A stretch of 64,000 nucleotides of DNA, from positions 59,400,991-59,464,990 of the forward strand of contig NC_062213.1 of NCBI RefSeq assembly GCF_902686445.1, given 5' to 3'. Below, one piece after another: positions 33,943 through 46,929 of this stretch. Position numbers and translations under genes: made by a program. The stretch comes from Sciurus carolinensis (Eukaryota > Chordata > Mammalia > Rodentia > Sciuridae). A model generated the notes under the pieces. It made no database searches. It was not told where the DNA came from and saw only the letters and a list, made by a program, of their open reading frames with translations. Position 1 is the stretch's first letter, and every line of letters starts with the position of its first letter.

Positions 33943-34147
33943 ATTTTTTGGCACCAGGGATTGAACCTGGGAGCACTTAACTACTAAGTCACATCCCCAG
34001 CCGTTTTTATTTTTTATTTTGAGACAGAATTTTGCTAAGTCAATCAGGGCCTTGCTAAGTTGTTGAGGCTGGCTTTGAACTTGCAATACTCCTGCCTCAG
34101 CCTCCAGAGTTGGTGGGATTATAGGCAAATACCAACACACCCTGCTC
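33943..34147 (-). mobile_element. B1-dID SINE, near complete
   Basis: Antisense order: ID head ('ggcaccagggattgaacctg', 'ctaagtcacatccccagcc'), link 'ttttgagacagaattttgct', B1 ('tcctgcctcagcctcc', 'tgggattataggcaaata'). It is a good example of the composite structure. Confidence 0.93.
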
Positions 34148-34399
34148 ATTTTCCTATATTATAAGCCATCACCAGCCTCCTGGAGGGCTGGTAATGATAC
34201 ACTAATAATCTCCAGGAGGCTCTTTAAGTTTTCCTTATCAATTTCCTCAAATCTTTAATCTTTTCCAGTTTCCACCTGCTATGTGACCCCAAAGAAAAAA
34301 AATTTACATTTGTTATGATAGCACACTATTTCTAATTAACAAAATTAGATCAGGTTGTATGTTGATACCAGACTTAAAATAGAAAACCCAAAACATTGT

Positions 34400-34760
34400 G
34401 TCTTGAAAGAAAAATAAGATTTATTTTGATGGTGATCTTTTGCAGTGGTGATTAACAGGATAGCTCATTTCCGCCTCATTTGGCAACATCTGGGACAAAA
34501 GTTAGGTAATGGAGTCACCAGAAGATATGGATATTCATGTATCTGCCAGTTGGTGTTGTCAGCTGAAACTCTAGCTGAGTTTGGTAACTGCCCACATGAC
34601 CTCTCCAGTTGACCCCGACTTCCTTACAACATTAGCTCTTGGTTCCATGAGCAGGAGTCCCATGAAGAGAGCCAGGGCTCTCTTCTTATACTGTAGTTTC
34701 TTCTGAGTCATTTGTCATCAGGTGTATCATATGCCACAGATCCACAAGGTGGGAAAATTT
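34400..34760 (+). repeat. Ancient LTR-age repeat, copy 3 of 3
   Basis: Body text 'gccagttggtgttgtcagct', 'gcccacatgacctctccag', 'cttacaacattagct' and 'gagcaggagtcccatgaag' fits the same old family as 30050-30560. The head is missing. Confidence 0.45.
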
Positions 34761-35069
34761 CACCCAATTTCAAGATAAAGAAAATAGGCTATAATCTATT
34801 TGAGGAGAGGACAGCAAGGTTCTGGAATGGCACATGGAATTTGAAATGCTGCTGTTGTCAGTTTGAGAAAATACAGTTTCCCACAGCTCTGATTTTTCTG
34901 TTGACTTGCTTTCATCTATTCTCTGTGTTTCAGAATTCTGTTCAAATTTCATCTTCTCATTTATGTGAAGTTTTTGTTTCCTTTTCTAGAGTCATATATT
35001 TAACTGACTGTTCCTCTGCTGATGTTATAATTGTCTTTCATGAGAAGAGATAGGCAAATGCATGTCTTG

Positions 35070-36080
35070 GACTATCTTTTTCAATTGTACAAATTTATGG
35101 GTTCCAGTGCCATAATTTGATAGTTGCATACAATTTTAATGATAAAATCAGAACAGTTAACATTTCCTTCTCCCAAAGCATATTTTGTGTTCACATAATT
35201 GTACATGTGTATGTGGTATAATGTGATAGTTCAATACATATATATATACATTTATCAAATCAGGATAATTAATGTTTCTAGCTCCTTATCATTACTTTGT
35301 GTTTGGAGCCTTCAAGCTCCTCTTTTCTAATTGTTCATAAATTACATAATAGGTTATTATAAACTACAATCACCTACACTCATCTGTGTTTTGGTACCTC
35401 CCTCTCTTCCTCCCATACTATACCCTTCTCAGATGTTATGTATTCTAATCAACTTTTCTTTTTTAAATCCACATATGGAAGAGAACATGTGGTATTTATC
35501 TATCTACCTCTGACTTATTTCATTTAGCATAATGACTTCCATTATTTTGCTGCAAAGTAAGATCCCATTTCTTCCATGGCTGAATAATATTCCATTGTAT
35601 ATACATATATATTACACATTTTCTGTATCCATTCATCCATTGCTAAGCATCTGGGTCAATTCCATATGTTAGCTACTGTGAATAGTGCCAGTGATAGACA
35701 TGCAGCTATCTCTTTGATATGCTGACATCATTTTTTTGTGGTATATACCCAGAAGTGGGAAAGATAGAAAATATAATTGTTCTACTTTTAGTTTTTTGAG
35801 GAATCTTTGCACTATTCTCCATCACAGTTGTACTAATTTACATTTCTACCTACAGTGTATAAAAATTCTATTTTCTTGTGGTGAGAATAGATCTCATTTT
35901 TTTTGACTTGCATTTTCCAGACAGCTAATGAAGTATTCTTTTTCATAAAGTTGTTTGTCATTTGAATCTCTTCTTTTGACAATGTTCAATTGAATTACTT
36001 GCTTTTTTTGGTTATTGAATGCTTTAAATTCCTTATGTATTTTGCACACTAATTGTTTTGCCAAACCGTGTTTTAAATCA
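35070..36080 (-). mobile_element. Old L1 fragment, ORF2 3' end and 3' UTR (antisense)
   Basis: The plus strand reads as antisense L1: 'ttatttcatttagcataatg', 'tgaataatattccattgtat', 'tatccattcatccattg', 'tatacccagaagtggga', 'acttgcattttcc'. It is more diverged than the rodent-type L1s and closer to L1MA/L1MB-age text. No frame survives. Confidence 0.78.
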
Positions 36081-36389
36081 TTTTTGGTTTTCCTAAATTA
36101 CTCTATTATTTTAAAAATAAATCCCTTGGATTAAGTTGTCTTTTAAAATGAAAATTTTGTATTAAAATTGAAAATTGCTTTATACTAATGTGTGAATAAA
36201 ATTGTTGCTAGTTGTGGCATAGATGAAATATAATTATTAGCAAATAAAAATAATATTAACAAGTCATATTTGGACAATAAAATCAATTGTACCTAAAACA
36301 ATAATTATTACTAAATTCTTAACCTACATCACTAAATCATTTAAAGTTCTTTAATAATGAAAAGTGCCATAATTATGAGCTAATGTAAA

Positions 36390-36573
36390 AAACACGAATG
36401 AGGTTGGCTCAGGAGGCTGAGACAGGAAGATTGTGAGTTCAAAGCTGGTCTCAGCAAGAGCAAGGCATTGAAGCCCCTGTCTCTAAATAAAATACAAAAT
36501 TGGGGTGGGAATGTGGCTCAGTGGTCAAGTGCCCCTGAGTTCAATCCCTGGTACCCCCCCAAATATGAATGAG
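36390..36573 (+). mobile_element. B1-dID SINE, 5'-truncated, 13-bp target duplication
   Basis: aaacacgaatgag (36390-36402) and aaatatgaatgag (36561-36573) bracket the element with two C/T changes. The body starts inside B1 ('ggctcaggaggctgagacag') and continues with ID 'gggaatgtggctcagtggtc' and 'gttcaatccctggtac'. Confidence 0.93.
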
Positions 36574-36723
36574 AGATATCTTAATCATCTACTGAATCAT
36601 CCTGTCTTGAAGTTTAAACAATATTTCTCACATATTCTGTTTAAAACTAACTTCTATGGAAATCCTTGGTCCATGGAAACACTTTTGTGTGGTAAAAATG
36701 AAAGTAAATACATTAGAGTCAAA

Positions 36724-36978
36724 TAAAATATTTCTTTTTCTATTCTTCCTTTTTTCTTTTTTTGTACTAGGAAATTGAACACAGGAGCACTCTATCGCTG
36801 AGTTACATTCCCAGCCTTTATTTATTACTTTTTTAAAATTTTGAGACAGGGTCTCATTAAGTTGCTGAGGGTCTCACTAAGTTGCCATTGCTGGTCTGGA
36901 ACTTGCAATCATCCTGCCTCAGCCTCCTGAGCAGCTAGGATTACAGCTATGTGTCACTGTACCCTGCTAAAATATTTC
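36724..36978 (-). mobile_element. B1-dID SINE, near complete, 11-bp target duplication
   Basis: taaaatatttc occurs at 36724-36734 and 36968-36978. Between them lie the antisense ID head, the 'ttttgagacagggtctca' link and B1 with 'ctcagcctcctgagcagcta'. It lies 174 bp from the oppositely oriented SINE at 36403-36560. Confidence 0.93.
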
Positions 36979-37004
36979 ATTTTTAAATGTACAGAATTAT
37001 GTGA

Positions 37005-37628
37005 AACTTCCCTTAGAAAGTTTAATGAAATACTTACAAAATAATGACCCAGTTTTCCCACTCCTCGGTTTATACCCAAAGGACCTAAAATCAGCAAACT
37101 ACAGTAACACAGCCACATCAATGTTTATAGCAGCTCGTTTCACAATGCTAGATTGTGGAACCAACCTAGATGCCCTTCAACAGATGAATGGATAAAGAAA
37201 TTCTGGTATATATACACAATGTTATACTATTCAGCCATAAAGAAGAATAATATTATGGCATTTTCAAATAAATGGATGGAATTGGAGAATATCCTGCTAA
37301 GTGAAATAAGCCAAGCCCAAAAAACCAAAGGCCGAATGTTTTCCCTGATAAGTGGGGGTGGGGAATGAGAGAATAATTGGGGAACTTTAGAATATGTAGA
37401 AGAAAATGAGAGGGAGGGGGGTATGAAAAATGGTGGAATGAGACAGACATCATTGCCCTATGTACGTGTATGATTACATGAATGGTATGAATCTGCATTG
37501 TGTACAACCACAGAAACAAAATTATGTACCCTATTTGTGTACAATGAATCAAAATGCAGTCTGTAAAAATTTAAAAGCCAAGTAAAAATAATAAAAAAGA
37601 AAAAAGAAGAAAAAAGAAAAATAAAAAT
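37005..37628 (+). mobile_element. 5'-truncated L1, sense, with A-rich tail
   Basis: ORF2 C-terminal codons (residues such as [15 protein letters not shown] and WNQPRCPSTDEW) are followed by 'aaggccgaatgttttccctg', the G-rich 3' UTR tract near 37405-37420 and an A-rich tail 37580-37628. The retained ORF2 part has frame breaks. No clear target duplication was seen. Confidence 0.9.
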
Positions 37629-37652
37629 CTGGATTAAAAAAATGATGGAACA

Positions 37653-37684
37653 TATGTATATATATATATATACATATATATATA
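37653..37684. repeat. (TA)n microsatellite
   Basis: TA units with one inner ACA break, just past the L1 tail. Confidence 0.92.
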
Positions 37685-37689
37685 GCTCA

Positions 37690-40600
37690 ACAAATTGACC
37701 CATTTCACTCATTTTCTGCAATATTTCCAGTTTTTAATGAAATTACCAATTTTCTTATTCTGCATCCGATTTGTCTTCATTAAAAGGAGTAAAACAAAAT
37801 AAAGAAATTAAAATTAATTTTTTCAAGAAATAATTATGCTAATGGTTTATCAAATTCCTTTTATTCATTTAATTCCTTATTTTTCTATCTCCCTCTTCAT
37901 TCCTTCTTTTTAAACTTTCTTTCTCAGATTTCCTCTATAATTTTCCAAAAACAGCATTTTATTTTGGTCTTCTTAACAGGCATTGAGCTAGAATGTCTCT
38001 TAAAAATTTAAGTAGAATTAATGTGATATTATTCATCTCTGTTTTAACAATGTTATATGACAAAACAAAAATATTTCCTCTTTTAGGCAGTTATCATTTG
38101 TAGTTATGCATCTTTTATTATAGCACTTTTTTTTTTTTTTTGCACTCAATTAGTATAACCTTTCAGTTGGGGATTCTGGAGTTGAAAGTTTTGGTCTGGG
38201 TTGCTGGTAATGTGAGCTCATGTGAACTTTCAGAGTATCACTGAGACCCCTCCAAGTCAGAGAAGAAGAGTAAATCATGATGTCTATTCAAAGACATATC
38301 ATAAGTGAGTATATCTCTGATTATGAATTCCATTCAATTTAAACACATTTAAAGTGTCATTTATATTTTCTGAAAGAGCAGGCACAATTCTAGAGGAAAC
38401 GTGTTGCACCAGTGCTATTTATATGAAAGGAATGTTTTCTTCAAAATACAGTTTATATTATTTAAAAGTTCTCCTTCGGCTACATTTCAGCCCTGACTTC
38501 AAATCATCACTCACACACTGTTTTCTTAACAGCCACCATGATAGTAAGCCAAGATCAAACATTAGTGTGCTTGAACAACTTAGCTGCTTATTAAAAACAT
38601 TATCTCCGGGAAAAAAGAGCAGGAACAGGGACAACTCTCTGTAAGATTTTGTTGTTGCAGAGTGATTTTTTTTAAACTTCAGCTATTAAATAGGAAACTC
38701 AGATAGCAAAAGGTCCTTATTTCAAAGCTTCTTTCAAAGAGAGAAGTTCCTTTCTGTTATGGTACCTGAATAAAAAATAAATTGTCAAGGCTAACTGACC
38801 AATAAATGGATTTTAAGTGTGCAATTTAGTGGGACTTAACACATTTTTCATTTGAATCCTGTTTTGATTACCATTTTTCAGAAGCTTTCAAATGTTTACA
38901 ATTTATCATAAGGGTCTTCTTTTATACAGCACAGGACCTCCTTCCAGCGGGTATATCCCAGCATGACTCCAGCAGTTACAAAGAGGGGGTGACTCCTAAT
39001 AGCCTAGTTTTTCAACTGCAAGTGGAATAAAGGCTAATTGCAACAAACCACCTCAGTTTAGTAAAACTAGAAGTCTCCTGGCCAGTCAGACAAATCCATT
39101 AGGATTTTATTGGGTCCTAAAAAGAGTTATGTGATTCCCTAGGATCCAATCCTTGTCAATCAGGCATGGCAAATTGGATTCTTGAATAGGGAAATCCCTT
39201 AGGGAGAGTAGATGTTATCTAGATCAGATGCAGTGATTTTTTCGACTCTGTGCTCACTAGGTTCTGTTCTCTCTTTAGTGAACCAATAAAACCATAATAA
39301 GTATTGATTAACCCATTACTGAGCATTATCCACTGGCTTCTGCCTGGCTGTATTTAAACACTACATTGTACTTTCACAGTGCCATTGTAAAGACACATGC
39401 TTTGCCTTGACCCTCTTGCCAAGATAGTGCCAAGTGCATTTCCTTTTAGGACAAATTAAATATTTTAATTATACTATCTTTGTGGGCTTTGAAGGTGTTC
39501 AACTGGTTTTCTAAAGAAAGAAATTATGCAATTGCTTCTGGTCCCAGGGATTATGTGTATAATTCAATTATTTGAATGTTTTCAAATTTTAGGTATTGTT
39601 TTTCACTTGGGGGAAAGTAGAAAACTTATCATAAGACATGAGAAATTTTTTCATGTTGACAAAAGAAACTATCTTTTAGGTAAGTATTACATGTGTATCA
39701 TGAAACAAATTATGTAATCATTTGATCATTTATGATGTCAGCGTAGGGAGTTTTCATCGGCACACAGTTGATTTCATTAACTCTAGAAGACATTAGAACA
39801 TCCAGAAAACAATGAAGATATATCCTGTGTGTTTCTGTGAAGTTTTAGTAGACACGTTTAAGATTTCCTCATAAATTGACTATTCATTAGTGAAGGTAAA
39901 ATTTCTGGCAAGGCTAATCTATACTATTTTCAGAATTTCCTTCTAAACACTAGCTTGTACATGGCTCTTTGGTTTTCTTTCTGTGTGCTATTTAATACTT
40001 AGAAATGCAAAGATCAACCAGACAAATTAAGTTTGATTAGAGGGGACAAGGTCACATAATGAATGGAGATAGGTCAATCTCAGCCATGAGAGAAAAAAAT
40101 TATTTTATATTCACATGAATGATTATGCTTTTAGAAACTACTTTTTTCATATTTATTCTGACCATATACACAGTTTTTAGGGAAAAAGTTCTCTGAGAAA
40201 TTGATATATATTTATGTTATTTTGAAGTTTATAGTTTCCAAGCCTATATTGCCTTTTGTGTTCATTACAGAATAGTCATTTGATCAAGTGATTTTCAATA
40301 CATTGTCAAAATAAATTACATTCACTTCATTAGATGTACAGGAAGTGTAGCCAAAGCAGGGACAAGTATTAATTTAGGACTCTGCAGAATCTGACACTCC
40401 ATCTTATGACCCTGAGGCTGTATTATTCAAGATACCTAGTGATGGAAGGAAGTCTGTCTCCATAGCAATTACCTAAATCTTTTATCAGTCATTTCTGGAA
40501 AGAAAATTAGAGCAATTGTGTCAGGATGGTCATATGGGCAGAAATTGCACACTCATTCAAACCACTTATGTCTCTGACTTTGTCCTTGCTTGATGGCTCC

Positions 40601-43559
40601 TTTTGTTTACTACTCTGTGTTTGAAAGCTTGATTGGGCATGAGCAGATGTGCCAAACTGTAACCACAAAAGGTCGGTCTTTTGTTTTCTTCTCATTTCTT
40701 CTTTTTCTTCCTTCTTTTTTTCTTCCTTCCTTTCTCCCCCCTCTATTTTTCTCTTTTAGCAAAACTGCTAAATTATCCTGCTTCTATCTATTAAGAAAAT
40801 TACTTAGATAAGACTTACAATGTAAAGGAACTCAATTAGAAATAGATAAAGTAAGTTGCAACAACCCTTACTCCTTTTCACAGATTTAGTTATTATTAAA
40901 TCTGGTAATGTTTAATAGCTGGATGATTATGAACTTGGGGAAAAGACTGAGAAAAATGCATGCCTTCTCTCCACATATTTTAGAGCACATGAATATTAAT
41001 TAGAAAATTGATACCACACCAGTAAACTTGTCATTGAGGAAGCCCACTGTCTAAATATGATTTTATTGATCCAGAAAAAATGTAAATATTGATACAAATT
41101 AACAACCAAAGAAGAATTTCAATGGCAGTGGGGAAGGAAGTTTCAAAAATCCCTCTCAACATTTAGGTTTTTGCAACAATGGATTTTGAAATAAAAATAA
41201 AAAGCTTCACTGGTGATCAATAAGAGTTGCAGTTTTCATTGAGTGGTATGAACAACGCAGTCTAAGCTTTCCCTTCAAGTTCCTTGTTCAGGAAAATTTA
41301 CAATTAATGGCTTTCTACCACAGCGAAGATATCCCCTTCTTCATGGCTCAGCTAGGGACCTGCCAGACTAATCTATTCCCAGTGGGCTGGCCATGGTCCT
41401 TCACTCTATCTGTCTTAGCATATTGATTTCTGAGCTGTCTTATTGGTTCCTAACATAATTACAGCAGGAGTGGGTCTCTTAGTACAGCTAATACATTTAC
41501 ACCATAGCATCTAGGGGAGCTGATAATAACGGCATCCGCTAGTGCCACTGTAGTTAAGGGTCAGTTTCTATTTCCATTATAAACCCCATTTTTCAGGAAG
41601 TTTATACCTTTGCAGTCTTAATTTATTTAAAGGATGAAAACCCTGACTTCGTGTCATCCAACATCTACATATTTTTGCCCTTAGAAGTTAATAAAACTGA
41701 AGTCTCTATCCTTCCCATTTTTAATATATTTCAGGAAAATAATTCTTTTCTATTTTGCCTTTGACTTAGCAAGCAATTTGACATGTAGTTCAGTTCTAGT
41801 ATCAATAGATGTGATTTTAATACCCTAAAACTTTTATAAACCACATGTATTAATATGTTTTCATCTACCCAAAGTATGATATTCCCAGCCTCCAAAGATT
41901 AGGGAAATGTAATTATATACCTACCAAGTTTGACAGGAAGAGTAATTCTTGAAATAGAAAAATTAACATCAAAATGATTTTCTGCTGAAATATTCATAAT
42001 ACAAAATTCTCAATATGAGAGTACAATATATAAGGAAAGAAATGTAACTCATGTCAGATGACTTTGTTTACTTAGTAAAATTGAAGACGTACAGAAGATT
42101 TTAAACAGTTGACCCACAGAGATTTGCTTTGCATTTTTGTACATTTGAAAACTATGTCTCGTAACAATTCCAGCATGGTTAATGGGGAACTAGATGATAT
42201 GAGCAGAGATGACTCACTCAATTTGTGGATATACACTTGAGATGTTACACCATAATGACCTATGACTGGACACTTCATTAAGGTATTGTGCCCCAAGAAT
42301 ACAGGATTCAAGGTGAATTCCAAAACATGGAAACTCATCTGCTTGATTGTATGTTTTCTGTGTTCAGTTTTAGAAGTGAGGGAAGATGGTGCTAAAGACT
42401 CCAAGTGAAAGTTGTGGAATGGTGAACTCATGATCTTTAAAATTTTCCATGAACGTATTTATGCTTTACTAACAAAAGTAAAAGTAAAAGTAAATTCATA
42501 TGACAGCCACAGTGGCATTCTAATCATTTTTATTTTTACATTTAATAACAGTAAAATAAATTAATAATATGCATAATGTTATGTAGGCGTTTTAATTTTC
42601 ATATAATTAATATATTGCACAATACATAAAAATGTAATGCAAATATACGTAGATATATTTTGATCACTCAAAATTTAATTTTTCCAAGGAAAACCAAATT
42701 ATAATCTGAACATTCACTTCTAAATTGAATTATATATCCCTTGCCATCAAAAGCAGAAAAAATTCAGAGAGTTTTAACACTATGAGCATGAACATTTGAA
42801 ATATGTTATTGTTTTTTTCTCTGCTGTAATAGGGGATTTATTTTAAAGATGTGGTTTTATTCCTCCATTTCATCTCTTTTTATGACAAACATTGTGCTAA
42901 GCATAGAGTAAAGAAAGGTTCAAAATTAAGAAATAAACCATCCCCAGTCAACAAAAACTTATAAAATAGAAAAGGAAAGAGGGTTATAACTGCCATGTTG
43001 AAGGTAAGTAAAAAATATTGAGGAATCTAAAGCCCAGAGGAGATAGTGATGTCTGACAAAAAAAGTCAAGGCTTCACAGAGGCACAATATCGGAATTATA
43101 TTTTCAAGGATGAGTAGAAAGTTCAACTGTATGCTAAATAGCTTCAAGTTATCATGATTGATTGATTGAACAATTGATTTTTCTATGTTTTTATTTTCCT
43201 CTCTTGCAGTCTTACTTGCCTAAGACTCTGTTTTCAGTGTACTAGCTTATGGCAACATCTATTTTTTTTCTTATTAGCATTCATTTTTTAAAAAATTTGA
43301 TAAACTCAGAAATCGAGAAACATATTAAGTCTACACAGAGGCAAAAATTAATTAGGATCTAATTAGGTTGCCATTTTAGTGACTCTGAAATGTGTAAAAT
43401 GCAGGTACTTTAAATTCAAATAGTTTATAAGATCTTAGATATTCTGAGTACCTTTTTGCTTAGTTATTGCTATATTCCAATTATAAGAGGCTGTTAAATA
43501 GTTCAGTTCAGAGCAGGTAAAATAGATAATTAAATTAGCATTTTGGAGCATTATAGAAA
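37690..43559. other. Long AT-rich stretch without recognised features
   Basis: Nearly 6 kb with no repeat that I can name and no convincing frame. Points inside: a T run at 38125-38142, a pyrimidine tract at 40683-40758 and about four AAAAGT units near 42474-42495. The lack of young retroelements compared with both sides is noticeable. The 119-codon minus frame at 42072-42431 shows no domain. Confidence 0.5.
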
Positions 43560-43870
43560 AGCAGCAGAGCAAATCTGTGTCTCCCCTTCTTCCTGGTGGA
43601 AATCATACCTCGTCTGATGTTATCTGTGGCCACCTGACTGCCACATAGTCCGGTAAATGTGTGTGGCTAAGATCTGAATATATTTTCATGCTTTCTTGAT
43701 CATCTTAGACTGGATGACATGGCCCTTCTGAGTGGAGCAATCACAGAACTGAAGATTCTTGAAAGTCCTGGATCATGTGGACAAGAGCCCTGCTCCCTTG
43801 GCTGGTGCCTTCATCAACCAAGGGCACTCATTATAGGAGAGGAAAATAAACTTCTGTCTTTCTGGAGCGG
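43560..43870 (+). repeat. Possible decayed LTR-like repeat
   Basis: It ends with 'gaaaataaacttctgtcttt', a polyadenylation-type tail typical of old LTRs, and is more GC-rich than its flanks. Family not recognised. Confidence 0.25.
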
Positions 43871-44858
43871 GATAATGTTTATCTAGAATCCTATATTAGT
43901 ATAATATGATGTATGTATGTATGAGTATATATGGAACTGTATATACACATTAATTTGGAGGTCTAATTTTAGGGTATTATGCATATCACATTTCAATTCC
44001 CAAAATTTTCTGTAATTAAACTCTTTAATGTATTTCTAAAAGTTCCTCTCCTTTTTGTTATATTTTGCTTTGGTTTGATGTGTTTTCTTTAGAAAAATTC
44101 CAGGTAGGTTGACAAATACATTGATTACATGAGTCACAACGTTACCAATTACTTCTTAGATGATTTGACAAACTTGTTTGAAATTATGTTTGTATCTTCA
44201 GACAGGTTTTGACCAAATGGGCAATTAGTGCTATATCCATACAGATTCAGCACAATGAATCAAATGTCAATTTCTTGTTATAGACTATAGTCTTTACATC
44301 AGTACAAATATACAGATCCATGTAATTTAAATATCAAACATGACTATGCTACCAATCGGTGAATCATTAAAATTTATAAACTACATTAAATTATGTTAAA
44401 CATTAAAGGCTTAGCATTTCAGTCAGCATTCATTAGTCATTTAGATTTTGCCAGAACATTTCATGAAATATTATGGTTAGCTATTTTGTGCTAAAAATAA
44501 ACTTCAACTGGACATTTCACTTTTTATTTTTTTAACCATTTCATGGGCTCCGTAAGAAGCTGGAATTGCAGTGGTCCTTGAATTTTATAAATAATGAGGT
44601 GAAAACAGCTTAACTAAACTTTTCAAATCTTCAAAAGGATTTTACTCTGGTTTATAATAGAAGTGCCTCCAGATTCTCAGTCATAGCAAGATGGCTGGGC
44701 ACTGCATTTCATATTCATAAAATAGGCTTTTTCTGGGTAAAGATGGCTTTACATCACCTGTCATAACAAAGAAGAATTGCCAACTATTTATTTCAGTGTT
44801 CCTAATTGTTGTCAGAATGTGACCTAAAACTCTGACATGGAATTTTTCAAAGTCAGGC
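43871..44858. other. AT-rich intergenic DNA, nothing recognised
   Basis: A TATG run near 43910-43930; otherwise nothing that I can name. Confidence 0.5.
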
Positions 44859-45260
44859 TTGCAGAAGGCACGTGCATTTATCAACGCTTATCCCACGTTC
44901 ACCTATGCGGCAGCGCTTGTGAAGGTCTGTTTTTATTTAATTCTCAAGATTTTGTTGTTAATGGGAAAACTGTCTCATAAATTAGGGAAGTGCTCAATTA
45001 CAAGGCTGACAGAGATTGATTTTGGTTCTGTTGTTGGTCACTACCAGCAAGTGAAGGCCGTAGAAACCGCGACTCCAGCTAATGCTGGAGTCACTTCAGA
45101 GGTGAGCGTGGAGCAAATGTTCATTACAAAGTAAGAGAACAGTTGGCCACGCGTCTCTGTGTTGGGTAGGAAGCAACGGGTACTCACCTATTCCCTTCCT
45201 GTCTACTCATATGCGTTCGTGGGGCAGAATCACCTAACTTTAAATGATTCGCATACACGT
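44859..45260. promoter_or_regulatory. CpG-retaining segment, candidate conserved element
   Basis: About 15 CpG dinucleotides fall within 400 bp, against almost none in the surrounding kilobases. It includes a CACGTG palindrome (44869-44874), 'gcggcagcgc' (44909-44918), 'accgcgac', 'cacgcgtc' and 'gcgttcgtgg'. A 91-codon plus-strand frame (44859-45134) spans part of it but shows no domain. A donor-like 'ag|gtgagc' lies near 45102. Undecayed CpGs suggest germline hypomethylation, selection or a recently arrived sequence. It could be an enhancer, a promoter of a non-coding RNA, or a decayed exon. Confidence 0.4.
45071..45092. other. Perfect 9-bp hairpin, 4-nt loop
   Basis: gactccagc (45071-45079), loop TAAT, gctggagtc (45084-45092). 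The arms are perfectly complementary and lie in the middle of the CpG-retaining segment. Confidence 0.9.
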
Positions 45261-46289
45261 TTTTAAAAAACAAACACAGCACATTAAGGTTATAAACATC
45301 AAATATAAAATAAGAAAATAAATGTTAAAAGATGTAAAACTTAAGGTATCACATTGGATATCTATGTGACAAAATGGTCAACAACTGAAGGACAACAGAC
45401 ACAAAAGTACAAACCTAAATAAAAAAAAAAAAAAAAAAGCTAGCTTGAACAGCTAAATGTAATGATTTTTTTCTTGCAATTCCTTAAAAGTAAGATCCAG
45501 TCAACTAACGTTGTGAGAGAATTACAAAATGAAATATGCCTGGATTGGAATCCTTTGAGACAGAAATGATGTAGTTTTAGAAAATGTTTTTTTCTTTGAC
45601 TTTCGATAGACAATCCATTTGAATTAAGTTGCCATTATTGAATTTTAATTTTTAAAACAGCTATAAGGTATTTAAGATCTTATTCGATGTGTTTGGAAAA
45701 TATAATCAAGGTATATTTTCTGCCTAAAATAATGAATTACATCTATTATGGATCACAAACCACATTTAAAACTGAGAGTAAAATATGCTGAAACTGTGAT
45801 CTGAGAGAAATCCTGCTTGCTTTATTCCCTGAGAAGATCCATTCCTTTTATCCTAGCGTAGTGTAGCTGGCATGACTTCTGTCCTCTAAGGTCTCTATCA
45901 CCTTTTGACTACCAAACAAAGGCATTTTGTTTTAGGTTTTGACAATAAAAAACATCTCCATAATTATATATGGAAGAGTAGGTGTAAAAGATAAAAGATG
46001 AAGGACCTGTAGGGACAATGAAGTCTCAAGGTCAAATCAAGTGACTTGATTTGAGCCTTATTCTGTTATAAGGAGGATCAACAAATAGCTTCCTATGTCT
46101 GAGTTTTTGCTTTCCAAAATGAAAAGGGATGCTTTAAAAATATGTATATGTTGTAGTATCTTAGGATTCCAATATCTACTTTGCTATCATTAGGAAGCTT
46201 AAATTTGGATATATGTATATTAAAAAAATGGCATTCATAGAAAACAGTTATCCCTATGTGTCTTGTCTTTACCTCTTCCTTGCTAAATA
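45261..46289. other. AT-rich intergenic DNA with an A run
   Basis: An A run at 45421-45438. No other feature recognised. Confidence 0.5.
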
Positions 46290-46370
46290 AGTTAAGCAAT
46301 TACTTAATCTCATCAATTTATTTGTAAAATCTGAAATAAAAGGATGAATACTTCAAACTATCCTCAGAAG
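46290..46370 (+). repeat. MIR-like fragment
   Basis: 'gttaagcaattacttaatct' and 'tttgtaaaatctgaaataaa' follow the 3' core of MIR with heavy decay. Confidence 0.4.
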
Positions 46371-46929
46371 TTATATTTGACTTATATTTTAATAATACAA
46401 AAATAAAACATTATGCAAAATTGTTAGCTAAACAGAAAAAGGAAGCAGCAAGGAAGAAAGGAAGGAAAGAAGTGAAAAGGAAGGAAGGTAGGGCTAGGTT
46501 TTTAATATTTATAAATGCTGATAAATTCTGGTTATTTTAAATGTGTTTTTTTCTTTTTTTGTCAAAAAGCCTGAGTTTTTAAGTTGTATTGTGCAGCAAA
46601 GTAAGTGAAGGAAGCACGTGAGAAAGAAAAAAAAAATGCAATTAATGACCATTTAGGACTAAGTTAAAAAACGAAAAAAAAAAAAAAGATTTATTCTCAG
46701 TGGTGCTCTGCACATGTTATTTTTAATTTTAGGGTTTCTGTTTGTTTGGGTTGGCAAATCTAGTGTCAGTATATCTGTGTTCAATTCAGACAATAAAACT
46801 TAACAATGTTTCCCTGAAACTGAAACACATGGTTCAGACTTTCCTACAAGAAAAAAATAAAATTCGTTTTCTTGGGAGCAAAAATAAAATGAAAGTGCTT
46901 TCAAGAGAAATAAAGCTGTAATAGCCTAA
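46371..46929. other. Intergenic DNA with purine and A runs
   Basis: A GGAA-rich run at 46440-46490 and an A run near 46674-46688. Nothing else named. Confidence 0.5.

Noticed and set aside
44859..45134. 91-codon protein-coding exon
   Set aside because: The composition shows no domain and the frame is explained by local CpG content. Kept only as a possible regulatory element.
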